In this document: one piece after another, positions 1-4,997 of the stretch
Layout of the letters: each line of letters starts with the position of its first letter
Position numbering within the stretch: the first letter of the stretch is position 1
Origin: an uncultured Oscillibacter sp.
GTDB taxonomy: Bacteria; Bacillota; Clostridia; Oscillospirales; Oscillospiraceae
NCBI GenBank assembly: GCA_900544105.1
Contig: UQUC01000075.1
Location: 1 to 9,208, forward strand
Length of the DNA stretch: 9,208 nt
Reading direction: 5' to 3'
Made by a program: the position numbers and the translations under genes
The notes under the pieces: generated by a model
Seen by the model: the letters and a program-made list of their open reading frames with translations, nothing else
What the model was told of the DNA's origin: nothing
The model's database searches: none

Positions 1-5
1 GTATG

Positions 6-11
6 TATACT
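6..11 (+). promoter_or_regulatory. Possible -10 box of the rpmH promoter
   Basis: TATACT matches the sigma-A -10 consensus at five of six positions, and a TG pair lies directly before it. A -35 element would fall outside the window, so the promoter cannot be confirmed. The implied transcription start, near position 17-19, is where a small hairpin begins, leaving a leader of about 105 nt before rpmH. Promoters in the rpmH-dnaA intergenic region are expected from Firmicute gene order. Confidence 0.3.
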
Positions 12-16
12 AAACC

Positions 17-35
17 GTGCGTCATAAGTACGCAC
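17..35 (+). other. Small hairpin at the predicted 5' end of the rpmH mRNA
   Basis: GTGCGT (17-22) and ACGCAC (30-35) form a perfect 6-bp stem with a 7-nt loop. It would sit at the 5' end of the transcript if the -10 box at 6-11 is used, a position where hairpins often stabilise mRNA. The palindrome could also be a protein site in the origin-proximal spacer. No DnaA box (TTATCCACA-like) is visible nearby. Confidence 0.35.
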
Positions 36-81
36 TGATATGCTTACTGCGCCGCCGGTCTCCGGGGGTGTCGAGTAAATG

Positions 82-95
82 CCGCCGCAAGGCGG
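82..95 (+). other. GC-rich GNRA-loop hairpin in the rpmH leader
   Basis: CCGCC (82-86) and GGCGG (91-95) pair around a GCAA tetraloop, a stable GNRA type. It ends 13 nt before the rpmH Shine-Dalgarno sequence (109-116), so it does not cover the ribosome binding site. No known L34 autoregulatory motif is recognised here. Confidence 0.35.
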
Positions 96-123
96 ACGGA
101 AATCTGACAGGAGGTGTCTCAAC

Positions 124-264
124 ATGGCAACGAAACGTACCTATCAGCCCAAGAAGCTCCACGGCCAGAAGGTCCATGGCTTCCGCAAGAGAATGGCTAC
201 CGCCAACGGCCGCAAGGTCCTGGCTCGCCGCCGCGCCAAGGGCCGTGCCCGCCTGAGCTACTAA
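124..264 (+). CDS. rpmH: 50S ribosomal protein L34
   Basis: Small, highly basic protein of the large ribosomal subunit, 46 aa against the usual 44-46. The sequence shows the L34 signature: KRTYQP near the N-terminus (residues 4-9), HGFRKRM (18-24), then the family-typical NGRKVLARRRAKGR (28-41). The ATG at 124 was chosen over the in-frame ATG at 79 because the L34 homology starts at MATKRTYQP and a strong AGGAGGTG (109-116) lies 7 nt upstream. It is the first gene of the rpmH-rnpA-yidD-yidC-jag cluster, which in most bacteria lies beside oriC and is divergent from dnaA. dnaA would therefore be expected to the left, outside the window. Confidence 0.97.
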   Translation: MATKRTYQPKKLHGQKVHGFRKRMATANGRKVLARRRAKGRARLSY

Positions 265-285
265 GAAGGACTCATGCGCGGGAGA

Positions 286-387
286 CACCTGAACAATGTC
301 CTTTAGGGACGGTGGGACTGCAAGCGTCCTCCGTCCCTGGAATTGTATCCAGGGAAACTTTGTTCAGGGTGAAAGGACAGGGAACAA
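286..387 (+). promoter_or_regulatory. Structured rpmH-rnpA spacer, candidate RNA switch over the rnpA RBS
   Basis: Seen: CACCTGAACAA (286-296) pairs with TTGTTCAGGGTG (360-371), 11 bp with one bulged G, closing a domain. Inside it AGGGACGG (305-312) pairs with CCGTCCCT (331-338), with an inner GGAC/GTCC stem (315-318/326-329). CCCTGG (335-340) can instead pair with CCAGGG (349-354), excluding the previous stem. The right arm of the closing stem, TTGTTC (360-365), can also pair with a second GAACAA copy (382-387), which would cover the rnpA Shine-Dalgarno AGGGA (379-383). Inference: mutually exclusive folds could gate rnpA translation, or the spacer could be an RNase processing or stability element. 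No known RNA family is recognised. Confidence 0.45.
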
Positions 388-390
388 GTC

Positions 391-735
391 ATGAAAGCAG
401 CGGTCACGCTGAAAGAAAATTATGAATTCCGGAGAACCTATCAGAAGGGCGTTTCGGCCGTCAGTCCCGTCATGGTGCTGTACTGCCGGAAAAACCGTCT
501 GGGCCGGAACCGTCTGGGGCTGGTGTCCTCTACAAAGCTGGGACATGCCGTGGTGCGCAATCGCTGCCGCCGCCGTCTCCGGGAGGTATACCGTCTGGAA
601 AAGCCCCAGCTGAAAACGGGATATGATATTATCCTGGTTGCCCGGAGCAGAACTGCCACGGCCCCTTGGCCGGAGCTGCAAAAGCAGTTCCGCCGTCTGT
701 GCCGGAAGGTAGATCTGATGAAGGAGCCTGTATGA
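391..735 (+). CDS. rnpA: Ribonuclease P protein component
   Basis: Protein subunit (114 aa, normal size) of RNase P. It helps the catalytic RNA bind pre-tRNA and remove the 5' leader in the cytoplasm. The sequence begins with an N-terminal LKENYEFRR segment (7-15), in the position of the family's L-x-x-x-x-F-x-x-v pattern, and carries the diagnostic RNR motif within VVRNRCRRRLREVYR (54-68), the basic helix that contacts the RNA. The GYDIILVAR strand (residues 77-85) is also typical. The start at 391 fits the family N-terminus and has a modest AGGGA (379-383) 7 nt upstream. The 3' end overlaps yidD by 4 nt (ATGA), implying translational coupling. The preceding 126-nt spacer is strongly structured and may control this gene. 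Confidence 0.97.
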   Translation: MKAAVTLKENYEFRRTYQKGVSAVSPVMVLYCRKNRLGRNRLGLVSSTKLGHAVVRNRCRRRLREVYRLEKPQLKTGYDIILVARSRTATAPWPELQKQFRRLCRKVDLMKEPV

Positions 736-941
736 AGCGGGTTCTTTTGGCTTTGGTGCGGTTCTACCGCCGGGCCATTTCTCCGTTTCGGCCGCCCTGC
801 TGCCGTTATACCCCTACCTGTTCTCAATACGCGCTGGAAGCCATTGAAAAATACGGCGCCCTGAAGGGCGGCTGGATGGCTTTCCGCCGGATCCTGCGCT
901 GTAATCCCTTCCACAAAGGCGGTTACGACCCCGTTCCCTGA
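732..941 (+). CDS. yidD: Membrane protein insertion efficiency factor YidD
   Basis: Small basic protein (69 aa) that associates with the inner face of the membrane and assists YidC/Sec insertion of membrane proteins. The whole family signature is visible: an amphipathic N-terminus (residues 1-16), ISPFRPPCCRYTPTCSQYA (16-34) with its cysteine cluster, KGGW (45-48), and RCNPFHKGGYDPVP at the C-terminus (56-69). The protein stops right after the last motif, as short Firmicute YidD proteins do. The ATG at 732 overlaps the rnpA stop and has AAGGAG (721-726) 5 nt upstream inside rnpA. A longer in-frame start at 666 lies deep in rnpA and is not family-like. It is followed after 29 nt by yidC, its functional partner. 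Confidence 0.96.
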   Translation: MKRVLLALVRFYRRAISPFRPPCCRYTPTCSQYALEAIEKYGALKGGWMAFRRILRCNPFHKGGYDPVP

Positions 942-970
942 TTCAAAAGAATATCGGAGGAAAGACAAGA

Positions 971-2128
971 ATGTCCACCATTGGCTACTACATTTGCGTA
1001 CCCTTTGCCTGGCTGGTCCGTCTGTTCTATGACCTGACGAACTCCTACGGTGTGGCTCTGATCCTGTTTACTCTGGTCATCAAGCTCATCATGCTGCCCT
1101 TCCAGATGAAGTCCAAGAAGAGCATGATGCGCATGAGCCGCGTCAGCGGTCAGATGCAGGATTTACAGAAGCGCTATGCCAAAAACCAGGCCAAGCTTCA
1201 GGAGGAAATGCAGAAGCTCTACGAAGAGGAAGGCGTCAATCCCATGAGCGGATGCCTCTGGAGCTTTCTCCCCCTGCCGATTCTGATGGCGCTGTACTCC
1301 ATCATCCGTCAGCCCATCACCCACTTCATGATGCTCTCCAAGGATGTGCTGCAGACCGTAGTGCAGTCCGTTGCGGATGCCGGCGTTGACCTGACGAACA
1401 TCGTTATGATGGATAAGGCAACCGGCGCTCCGGCCCTGAAGGACGGTCTCTATCAGATGGCCGCCTACGGCCAGATCAACCTGGTCAAAGCCGTGCAGGA
1501 AATGGGCCTTTCCACGCCGGATGGCTGGTTCAATGTGAACTATAAGTTCCTGGGTCTGGACCTGACCGCTACTCCCTGGGAGTATGTCAAGAGCTTCACC
1601 TTCACCTGGGCCGTGATCGGCGTGATCCTGATCCCCATTCTGGCCGGTCTTTCTCAGTTTGTGTTCAGCAAGCTCACCATGAAGACCCAGCCTCAGGCGG
1701 ACGCCGCCGGCGGCGCGTCCATGAAGTCCATGATGTATATGATGCCGCTGTTCAGCGTCTACATCGCCTTCATCATGCCTGCCGCATTGGGCGTGTACTG
1801 GATCGCCCAGAGTGTGTTCTCTCTGATCCAGGAGGCTATCCTCAACAAGACCCTGTCTGCTAAGATGGAGGCGGAAGAGGAAGCCCGTTTCCAGGCTCGT
1901 CAGGCTGACCGCCAGAAGCGTATGGAAGAGGCTCGCATCCAGGAGCGGCAGAGACAGCAGGAGGAGCAGAAGAAGCAGACTCTGCGTGAAAAGCAGCAGG
2001 CTGCTCAGGCTGCCAAGGCTGTCAAAGCTGCCAAGGCCGCTACCAGCACCACCGAGGCTGGCCGGGTGGGTGACCGCCCCTATGCCCGTGGCCGTGCTTA
2101 CAAGGCGGACCGCTATGACGAAACATAA
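971..2128 (+). CDS. yidC: Membrane protein insertase YidC (Oxa1/SpoIIIJ family)
   Basis: Inserts and folds inner-membrane proteins, alone or with SecYEG. 385 aa. An amphipathic hydrophobic N-terminus (4-20) leads into TM1 (about 26-44), a charged cytoplasmic hairpin (45-90), the family motif GVNPMSGC (88-95) with TM2 (94-112), an extracytoplasmic stretch (about 118-205) ending in FLGLDL (193-198), TM3 (210-232), TM4/5 (256-291), and a long basic, Gln/Ala-rich tail (297-385) likely to form a coiled coil. Odd points: no signal peptide or lipobox cysteine, unlike many Bacillus SpoIIIJ/YidC2 proteins; a Lys (K38) where the hydrophilic-groove Arg is usual; and an imperfect 9-bp tandem repeat (2009-2035) coding Ala-Lys units in the tail. 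The RBS is GGAGG (956-960). The basic tail may contact ribosomes, by analogy with other long-tailed members. Confidence 0.95.
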   Translation: MSTIGYYICVPFAWLVRLFYDLTNSYGVALILFTLVIKLIMLPFQMKSKKSMMRMSRVSGQMQDLQKRYAKNQAKLQEEMQKLYEEEGVNPMSGCLWSFLPLPILMALYSIIRQPITHFMMLSKDVLQTVVQSVADAGVDLTNIVMMDKATGAPALKDGLYQMAAYGQINLVKAVQEMGLSTPDGWFNVNYKFLGLDLTATPWEYVKSFTFTWAVIGVILIPILAGLSQFVFSKLTMKTQPQADAAGGASMKSMMYMMPLFSVYIAFIMPAALGVYWIAQSVFSLIQEAILNKTLSAKMEAEEEARFQARQADRQKRMEEARIQERQRQQEEQKKQTLREKQQAAQAAKAVKAAKAATSTTEAGRVGDRPYARGRAYKADRYDET

Positions 2129-2140
2129 TGAGGAGCCGTT

Positions 2141-2974
2141 ATGAGACAGTTTATTGATGTAACGGGCAAAACGGAAGAAGAAGCCATTAACCGCGCCCTG
2201 GAGCAGCTGAAGCTGGACCGGGACGATGTATCCGTAGAGATCCTGGAGCGGGCAAAGGCCGGTTTCCTGGGTCTGGGAAGCTGCCCTGCCAAGGTCCGGG
2301 TCAGCTACGGTGAGGACGACGAGCCTGCCGCCCCCGCCCAACCCAAGGCGGAAAAGGTCCGGGAGGACAAGCCCAAAGCCGAGAAGCCCCGGACAGAAAA
2401 GAAGCCCGCCGAAAAGCCTCAGCGCCGGGAAGAGCCGGTTAAGAAGGAGCTTACTCCCAAGACCGAGGAAGCACAGACCGTCAAGGTCCCGGAGGACCTG
2501 GGCGAGGAAGTGAACGACGAGCGGGCTCAGGAGATCCGCAAGTTCCTCTCCGGCCTCCTTCAGCAGATGGAGGTCCAGGCAGAGGTCAAGGTGTATCTCC
2601 CTGAAAAGGGCCGCTACAAGGTGTTCCTGGAAGGTCAGGGCCTTGGCGCCATCATCGGTCGCCGGGGCGAGACTCTGGACGCCATCCAGCAGCTCACCAG
2701 CTACTCCGTCAACCGCACTGGCAGCCGTGTCCGTGTCCAGTTGGATGCCGAGAATTACCGGGCCAAGCGGGAACAGAGCTTGGAGCGTCTGGCCAACAAG
2801 GTGGCAGGCAAGGTGGTCAAGTACCGCCGCAGCGTCACCCTGGAGCCTATGAACGCCTACGAGCGCCATGTGATCCACACGGCTTTGCAGGAGGTTCCCG
2901 GAGTCACCACCTATTCTACGGGTGTGGATCCCAACCGTCGGGTCATCGTGGCCTACGATCGGGAGAAAAAGTAA
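2141..2974 (+). CDS. khpB: RNA-binding protein Jag/KhpB (Jag-N, KH, R3H)
   Basis: 277-aa cytoplasmic RNA-binding protein. In other Firmicutes it partners KhpA and affects cell elongation and division, and its gene lies beside yidC/spoIIIJ. Domains: Jag-N (about 1-56) with KAGFLGLGS (39-47); a highly charged Lys/Glu/Pro linker with repeated EKP units (57-120), probably disordered; a KH domain (about 130-205) with the RNA-binding loop GRRG (173-176); and an R3H domain (about 210-275) whose R242-x3-H246 motif is intact. The start at 2141 is 12 nt after the yidC stop and has AGGAG (2131-2135) upstream. It is followed directly by a strong terminator, so it closes the cluster. Elsewhere mnmE often comes next. 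Confidence 0.95.
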   Translation: MRQFIDVTGKTEEEAINRALEQLKLDRDDVSVEILERAKAGFLGLGSCPAKVRVSYGEDDEPAAPAQPKAEKVREDKPKAEKPRTEKKPAEKPQRREEPVKKELTPKTEEAQTVKVPEDLGEEVNDERAQEIRKFLSGLLQQMEVQAEVKVYLPEKGRYKVFLEGQGLGAIIGRRGETLDAIQQLTSYSVNRTGSRVRVQLDAENYRAKREQSLERLANKVAGKVVKYRRSVTLEPMNAYERHVIHTALQEVPGVTTYSTGVDPNRRVIVAYDREKK

Positions 2975-2980
2975 CCGAAC

Positions 2981-3020
2981 CAACGCTCCGCCTGAAAAGG
3001 CGGAGCGTTGTTCTATTTTT
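2981..3020 (+). terminator. Intrinsic terminator after khpB
   Basis: CAACGCTCCGCCT (2981-2993) and AGGCGGAGCGTTG (2998-3010) form a perfect 13-bp GC-rich stem with a GAAA loop, followed by TTCTATTTTT. It starts 6 nt after the khpB stop codon and ends the rpmH-khpB transcription unit. Confidence 0.95.
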
Positions 3021-3033
3021 CCCGTTCTCTTTC

Positions 3034-3114
3034 AACATTGTGAAAAAGTCTGTGACTTTTTTCGGAAACTCAATGAAAAAACAGCTATTTTCCGCTGTTT
3101 GCCTTGACAATGTT
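3034..3114 (+). other. A/T-rich spacer with nested inverted repeats before the glyS promoter
   Basis: The stretch between the khpB terminator and the glyS promoter has no gene. It contains AAAAAGTC/GACTTTTT (3043-3050/3054-3061, 3-nt loop) and AAACAGC/GCTGTTT (3079-3085/3094-3100, 8-nt loop). AACATTGT (3034-3041) and ACAATGTT (3107-3114) bracket both, and the latter overlaps the -35 box of the next promoter. The hairpins may act as auxiliary terminators or protein sites; nothing in the sequence decides between these. Confidence 0.4.
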
Positions 3115-3132
3115 CAAAAACCGTGATACAGT
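3104..3132 (+). promoter_or_regulatory. Sigma-A type promoter of the T-box/glyS unit
   Basis: A perfect -35 TTGACA (3104-3109) is followed after 17 bp by TACAGT (3127-3132), four of six matches to the -10 consensus. It is strengthened by an extended -10 TG one base upstream (3124-3125). The predicted start near 3139-3141 lies just before the 5' part of T-box stem I, which is the expected arrangement. Confidence 0.8.
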
Positions 3133-3138
3133 GACCGG

Positions 3139-3370
3139 GTGAAAGGCTGTGACAGGGAAGTCCTGCTGGATCCGGTTTCAGAGAAGGAGCGGTTGGTGTA
3201 AGCTCCTCCGGAACGCATCGGATGGCGCCCTGGAGCCGCGGAGCGGAAATGCTTCGCCGGACCCCGCCGTTACCGGGAACGAAGTGCCCCGCCTCCAACG
3301 GGGAATTCAGGTGGAACCACGGACATTATGTTCGCCCTGAGCCTACTAAAATAGGCTCAGGGCGTTTTTT
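3139..3370 (+). promoter_or_regulatory. T-box riboswitch (glycine, transcriptional)
   Basis: Leader RNA that senses uncharged tRNA-Gly and allows transcription of glyS when glycine charging is low. Stem I has an AG-bulge type CAGAGAAGGAGC (3179-3190), a GGTTGGTG distal loop (3191-3198) closed by GGAGC/GCTCC, and a GGC glycine specifier (3224-3226) just before CCTGGAGC. Stem II-like CCGTTA and GAAGTG elements (3267-3272, 3281-3286) and a stem III CCCCG/CGGGG (3287-3291/3299-3303) follow. The T-box AGGTGGAACCACGG is at 3309-3322. The antiterminator pairs CAGG (3308-3311) with CCTG (3336-3339) and CGGAC (3320-3324) with GTTCG (3330-3334), leaving the bulge TGGAACC. Its UGGA matches the UCCA acceptor end of bacterial tRNA-Gly (discriminator U). 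The 5' end is set by the predicted promoter. Confidence 0.93.
3333..3370 (+). terminator. T-box regulated intrinsic terminator
   Basis: CGCCCTGAGCCTA (3333-3345) and TAGGCTCAGGGCG (3352-3364) form a perfect 13-bp stem with loop CTAAAA and a six-T tail (3365-3370). The left arm shares bases 3333-3339 with the antiterminator, so the two are mutually exclusive, as in transcriptional T-boxes. Confidence 0.95.
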
Positions 3371-3487
3371 GCTGCGCAAAAACGCATGAGTTGAGCCACG
3401 CCCCACGCCGCAAGCACGGCAATCGGGAGCGTCTGGTGTCAAAATTGTGTACCGCAATTTTGAAATCGCTCTGAGCCACCAAACAAA
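3371..3487 (+). repeat. Palindrome-rich segment between T-box and glyS, possible small inserted element
   Basis: No gene here. GCGTTTTT (3362-3369) overlaps the terminator tail and pairs with AAAAACGC (3378-3385). TCAAAATTG (3439-3447) pairs with CAATTTTGA (3455-3463), a perfect 9-bp stem with a 7-nt loop, and is enclosed by GAGCG/CGCTC (3427-3431/3467-3471). An exact 8-nt direct repeat, TGAGCCAC (3392-3399 and 3472-3479), brackets the 72 bp that contain this hairpin, as a target duplication around a small insertion would. It may be a dispersed REP-like repeat of this genome; this is inference, since only one copy is seen. It becomes an unusually long 5' UTR after antitermination. Confidence 0.4.
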
Positions 3488-3501
3488 AAGGAGAGGAAAC
3501 C

Positions 3502-4944
3502 ATGAAAAACACTGAAAAGACCATGGACAAAATCGTTGCCCTGTGCAAGAACCGGGGCTTCGTGTTCCCCGGCAGCGAGATCTACGGCGGCCTTGCCAAC
3601 ACCTGGGACTACGGCCCTCTTGGTGCGGAGCTGAAGAAGAATATCAAGAACGCCTGGTGGAAGAAGTTCGTCCAGGAGAACCCCTACAACGTGGGCCTGG
3701 ACGCTGCCATCCTGATGAATCCACAGACCTGGGTGGCCAGCGGCCATTTGAGCGGCTTCTCCGATCCCCTGATGGACTGCCGCGAGTGCCACGAGCGCTT
3801 CCGGGCCGACAAGCTCATTGAGGACTGGTGCGCTGAGACAGGCTTTGAGCTGCCCAAGGCGGTAGACGCCTTCTCTCAGGCGGAAATGAAGGACTTCATT
3901 GAAGAACACAACATTCCCTGCCCCACTTGCGGTAAGCACAACTTTACCGATATTCGTCAGTTCAACCTGATGTTCAAGACCTTCCAGGGCGTGACCGAGG
4001 ATGCCAAGAATACCGTCTACCTCCGCCCCGAGACCGCTCAGGGCATCTTCGTGAACTTCAACAACGTCCAGCGTACCACCCGGAAGAAGCTGCCCTTCGG
4101 CATCGGTCAGATCGGCAAGTCCTTCCGTAACGAGATCACCCCGGGCAACTTCATTTTCCGTGTCCGTGAGTTCGAGCAGATGGAACTGGAGTTCTTCTGC
4201 AAGCCCGGCACCGATCTGGAGTGGTTTGACTACTGGCGTACCTTCTGCCACAACTGGCTGCTGTCCATCGGTCTGAAGGATGAGAACCTGCGTCTCCGTG
4301 ACCATGATCCCGAGGAGCTGTGCTTCTATTCCAAGGCCACCACGGACTTCGAGTTCCTGTTCCCCTTCGGCTGGGGCGAGCTGTGGGGCGTGGCCGACCG
4401 TACCGACTATGACCTGACCCAGCATCAGAACACCAGCGGTCAGAAGATGGTCTACCGCGAGGGTGAAGGCAAGGACATGGTGGAATATATCCCCTATGTC
4501 ATCGAGCCTTCTCTGGGCGTGGAGCGCAGTGTGCTGGCCGTTTTGTGCGATGCTTATGACGAGGAAGTTGTGGGTCAGGACAAGAACGGCAAGGATGATG
4601 TCCGTGTGGTCATGCACTTCCATCCCGCTCTGGCTCCCATCAAGGCTGCCATTCTGCCCCTGAGCAAGAAGGAAGTCCTCTCCGGCCCCGCCATGGAGCT
4701 GTACAACGAGCTGTCCAAGGACTTTATGGTGGACTACGACGAGACCGGCTCCATCGGCAAGCGCTATCGCCGTCAGGATGAGATCGGCACTCCCTTCTGC
4801 ATCACGCTGGACTTTGAGACCGTTGGCGATGAGAATACCCCTGCCGACCACTGCGTCACCGTCCGCGAGCGTGACACCATGCAGCAGGAGCGTGTGCCTA
4901 TCTCTGAGCTGCGCGCATATCTGGCTGAAAAGCTGGCGTACTAA
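3502..4944 (+). CDS. glyS: Glycyl-tRNA synthetase, homodimeric (alpha2) class II type
   Basis: Charges tRNA-Gly with glycine in the cytoplasm. 480 aa, close to the 430-500 aa of bacterial alpha2 enzymes and unlike the separate alpha/beta chains of many bacteria. Seen: the N-terminal FPGSEIYGGLANTWDYGPLG block (22-41, family-specific motif 1 region); a cysteine-rich insert with CRECH (93-97) and CPTC (140-143), likely zinc-binding; motif 2 with FRNE (R209, E211) and the following FRVREFEQMELEFF; motif 3 PSLGVERS with R342; and a C-terminal anticodon-binding domain from about residue 370 (APIKAAILPL) to the end. The start is supported by AAGGAG (3488-3493), 8 nt upstream. Expression is controlled by the T-box upstream, and the gene is followed at once by its own terminator, so it is probably monocistronic. 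Confidence 0.97.
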   Translation: MKNTEKTMDKIVALCKNRGFVFPGSEIYGGLANTWDYGPLGAELKKNIKNAWWKKFVQENPYNVGLDAAILMNPQTWVASGHLSGFSDPLMDCRECHERFRADKLIEDWCAETGFELPKAVDAFSQAEMKDFIEEHNIPCPTCGKHNFTDIRQFNLMFKTFQGVTEDAKNTVYLRPETAQGIFVNFNNVQRTTRKKLPFGIGQIGKSFRNEITPGNFIFRVREFEQMELEFFCKPGTDLEWFDYWRTFCHNWLLSIGLKDENLRLRDHDPEELCFYSKATTDFEFLFPFGWGELWGVADRTDYDLTQHQNTSGQKMVYREGEGKDMVEYIPYVIEPSLGVERSVLAVLCDAYDEEVVGQDKNGKDDVRVVMHFHPALAPIKAAILPLSKKEVLSGPAMELYNELSKDFMVDYDETGSIGKRYRRQDEIGTPFCITLDFETVGDENTPADHCVTVRERDTMQQERVPISELRAYLAEKLAY

Positions 4945-4956
4945 GAGAAAACATCA

Positions 4957-4990
4957 GAAAACGGGACGCTTTTGCGTCCCGTTTTCCCTG
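4957..4990 (+). terminator. Intrinsic terminator after glyS
   Basis: GAAAACGGGACGC (4957-4969) pairs perfectly with GCGTCCCGTTTTC (4974-4986) around a TTTT loop. The T-run is part of the right arm, with only CCCTG following. It starts 12 nt after the glyS stop and ends 11 nt before the start codon of the next gene. The A/T ends of the stem make it plausible in both orientations. Confidence 0.85.
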
Positions 4991-4997
4991 AAAGCGA

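Noticed and set aside
79..123. Upstream extension of rpmH by 15 codons from the ATG at 79
   Set aside because: L34 proteins start at the MxxKRTYQP segment, and the AGGAGGTG site points to the ATG at 124.
1..123. oriC or DnaA boxes in the rpmH upstream region
   Set aside because: Gene order predicts the origin nearby, but no TTATCCACA-like box or AT-rich unwinding stretch is seen in these 123 bases; any origin must lie outside the window.
1163..2983. 606-codon open frame on the - strand opposite yidC and khpB
   Set aside because: It lies antisense to two clearly identified genes and its Leu/Gly/His-rich translation resembles no protein; it is a product of GC-biased codon use in yidC and khpB.
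3032..3340. Short open frames across the T-box region on both strands
   Set aside because: The stretch is explained base by base as T-box RNA; the frames have no ribosome binding sites and no homology-like features.
3439..4851. 470-codon open frame on the - strand opposite glyS
   Set aside because: It is fully antisense to glyS, has a low-complexity composition and no ribosome binding site in support.
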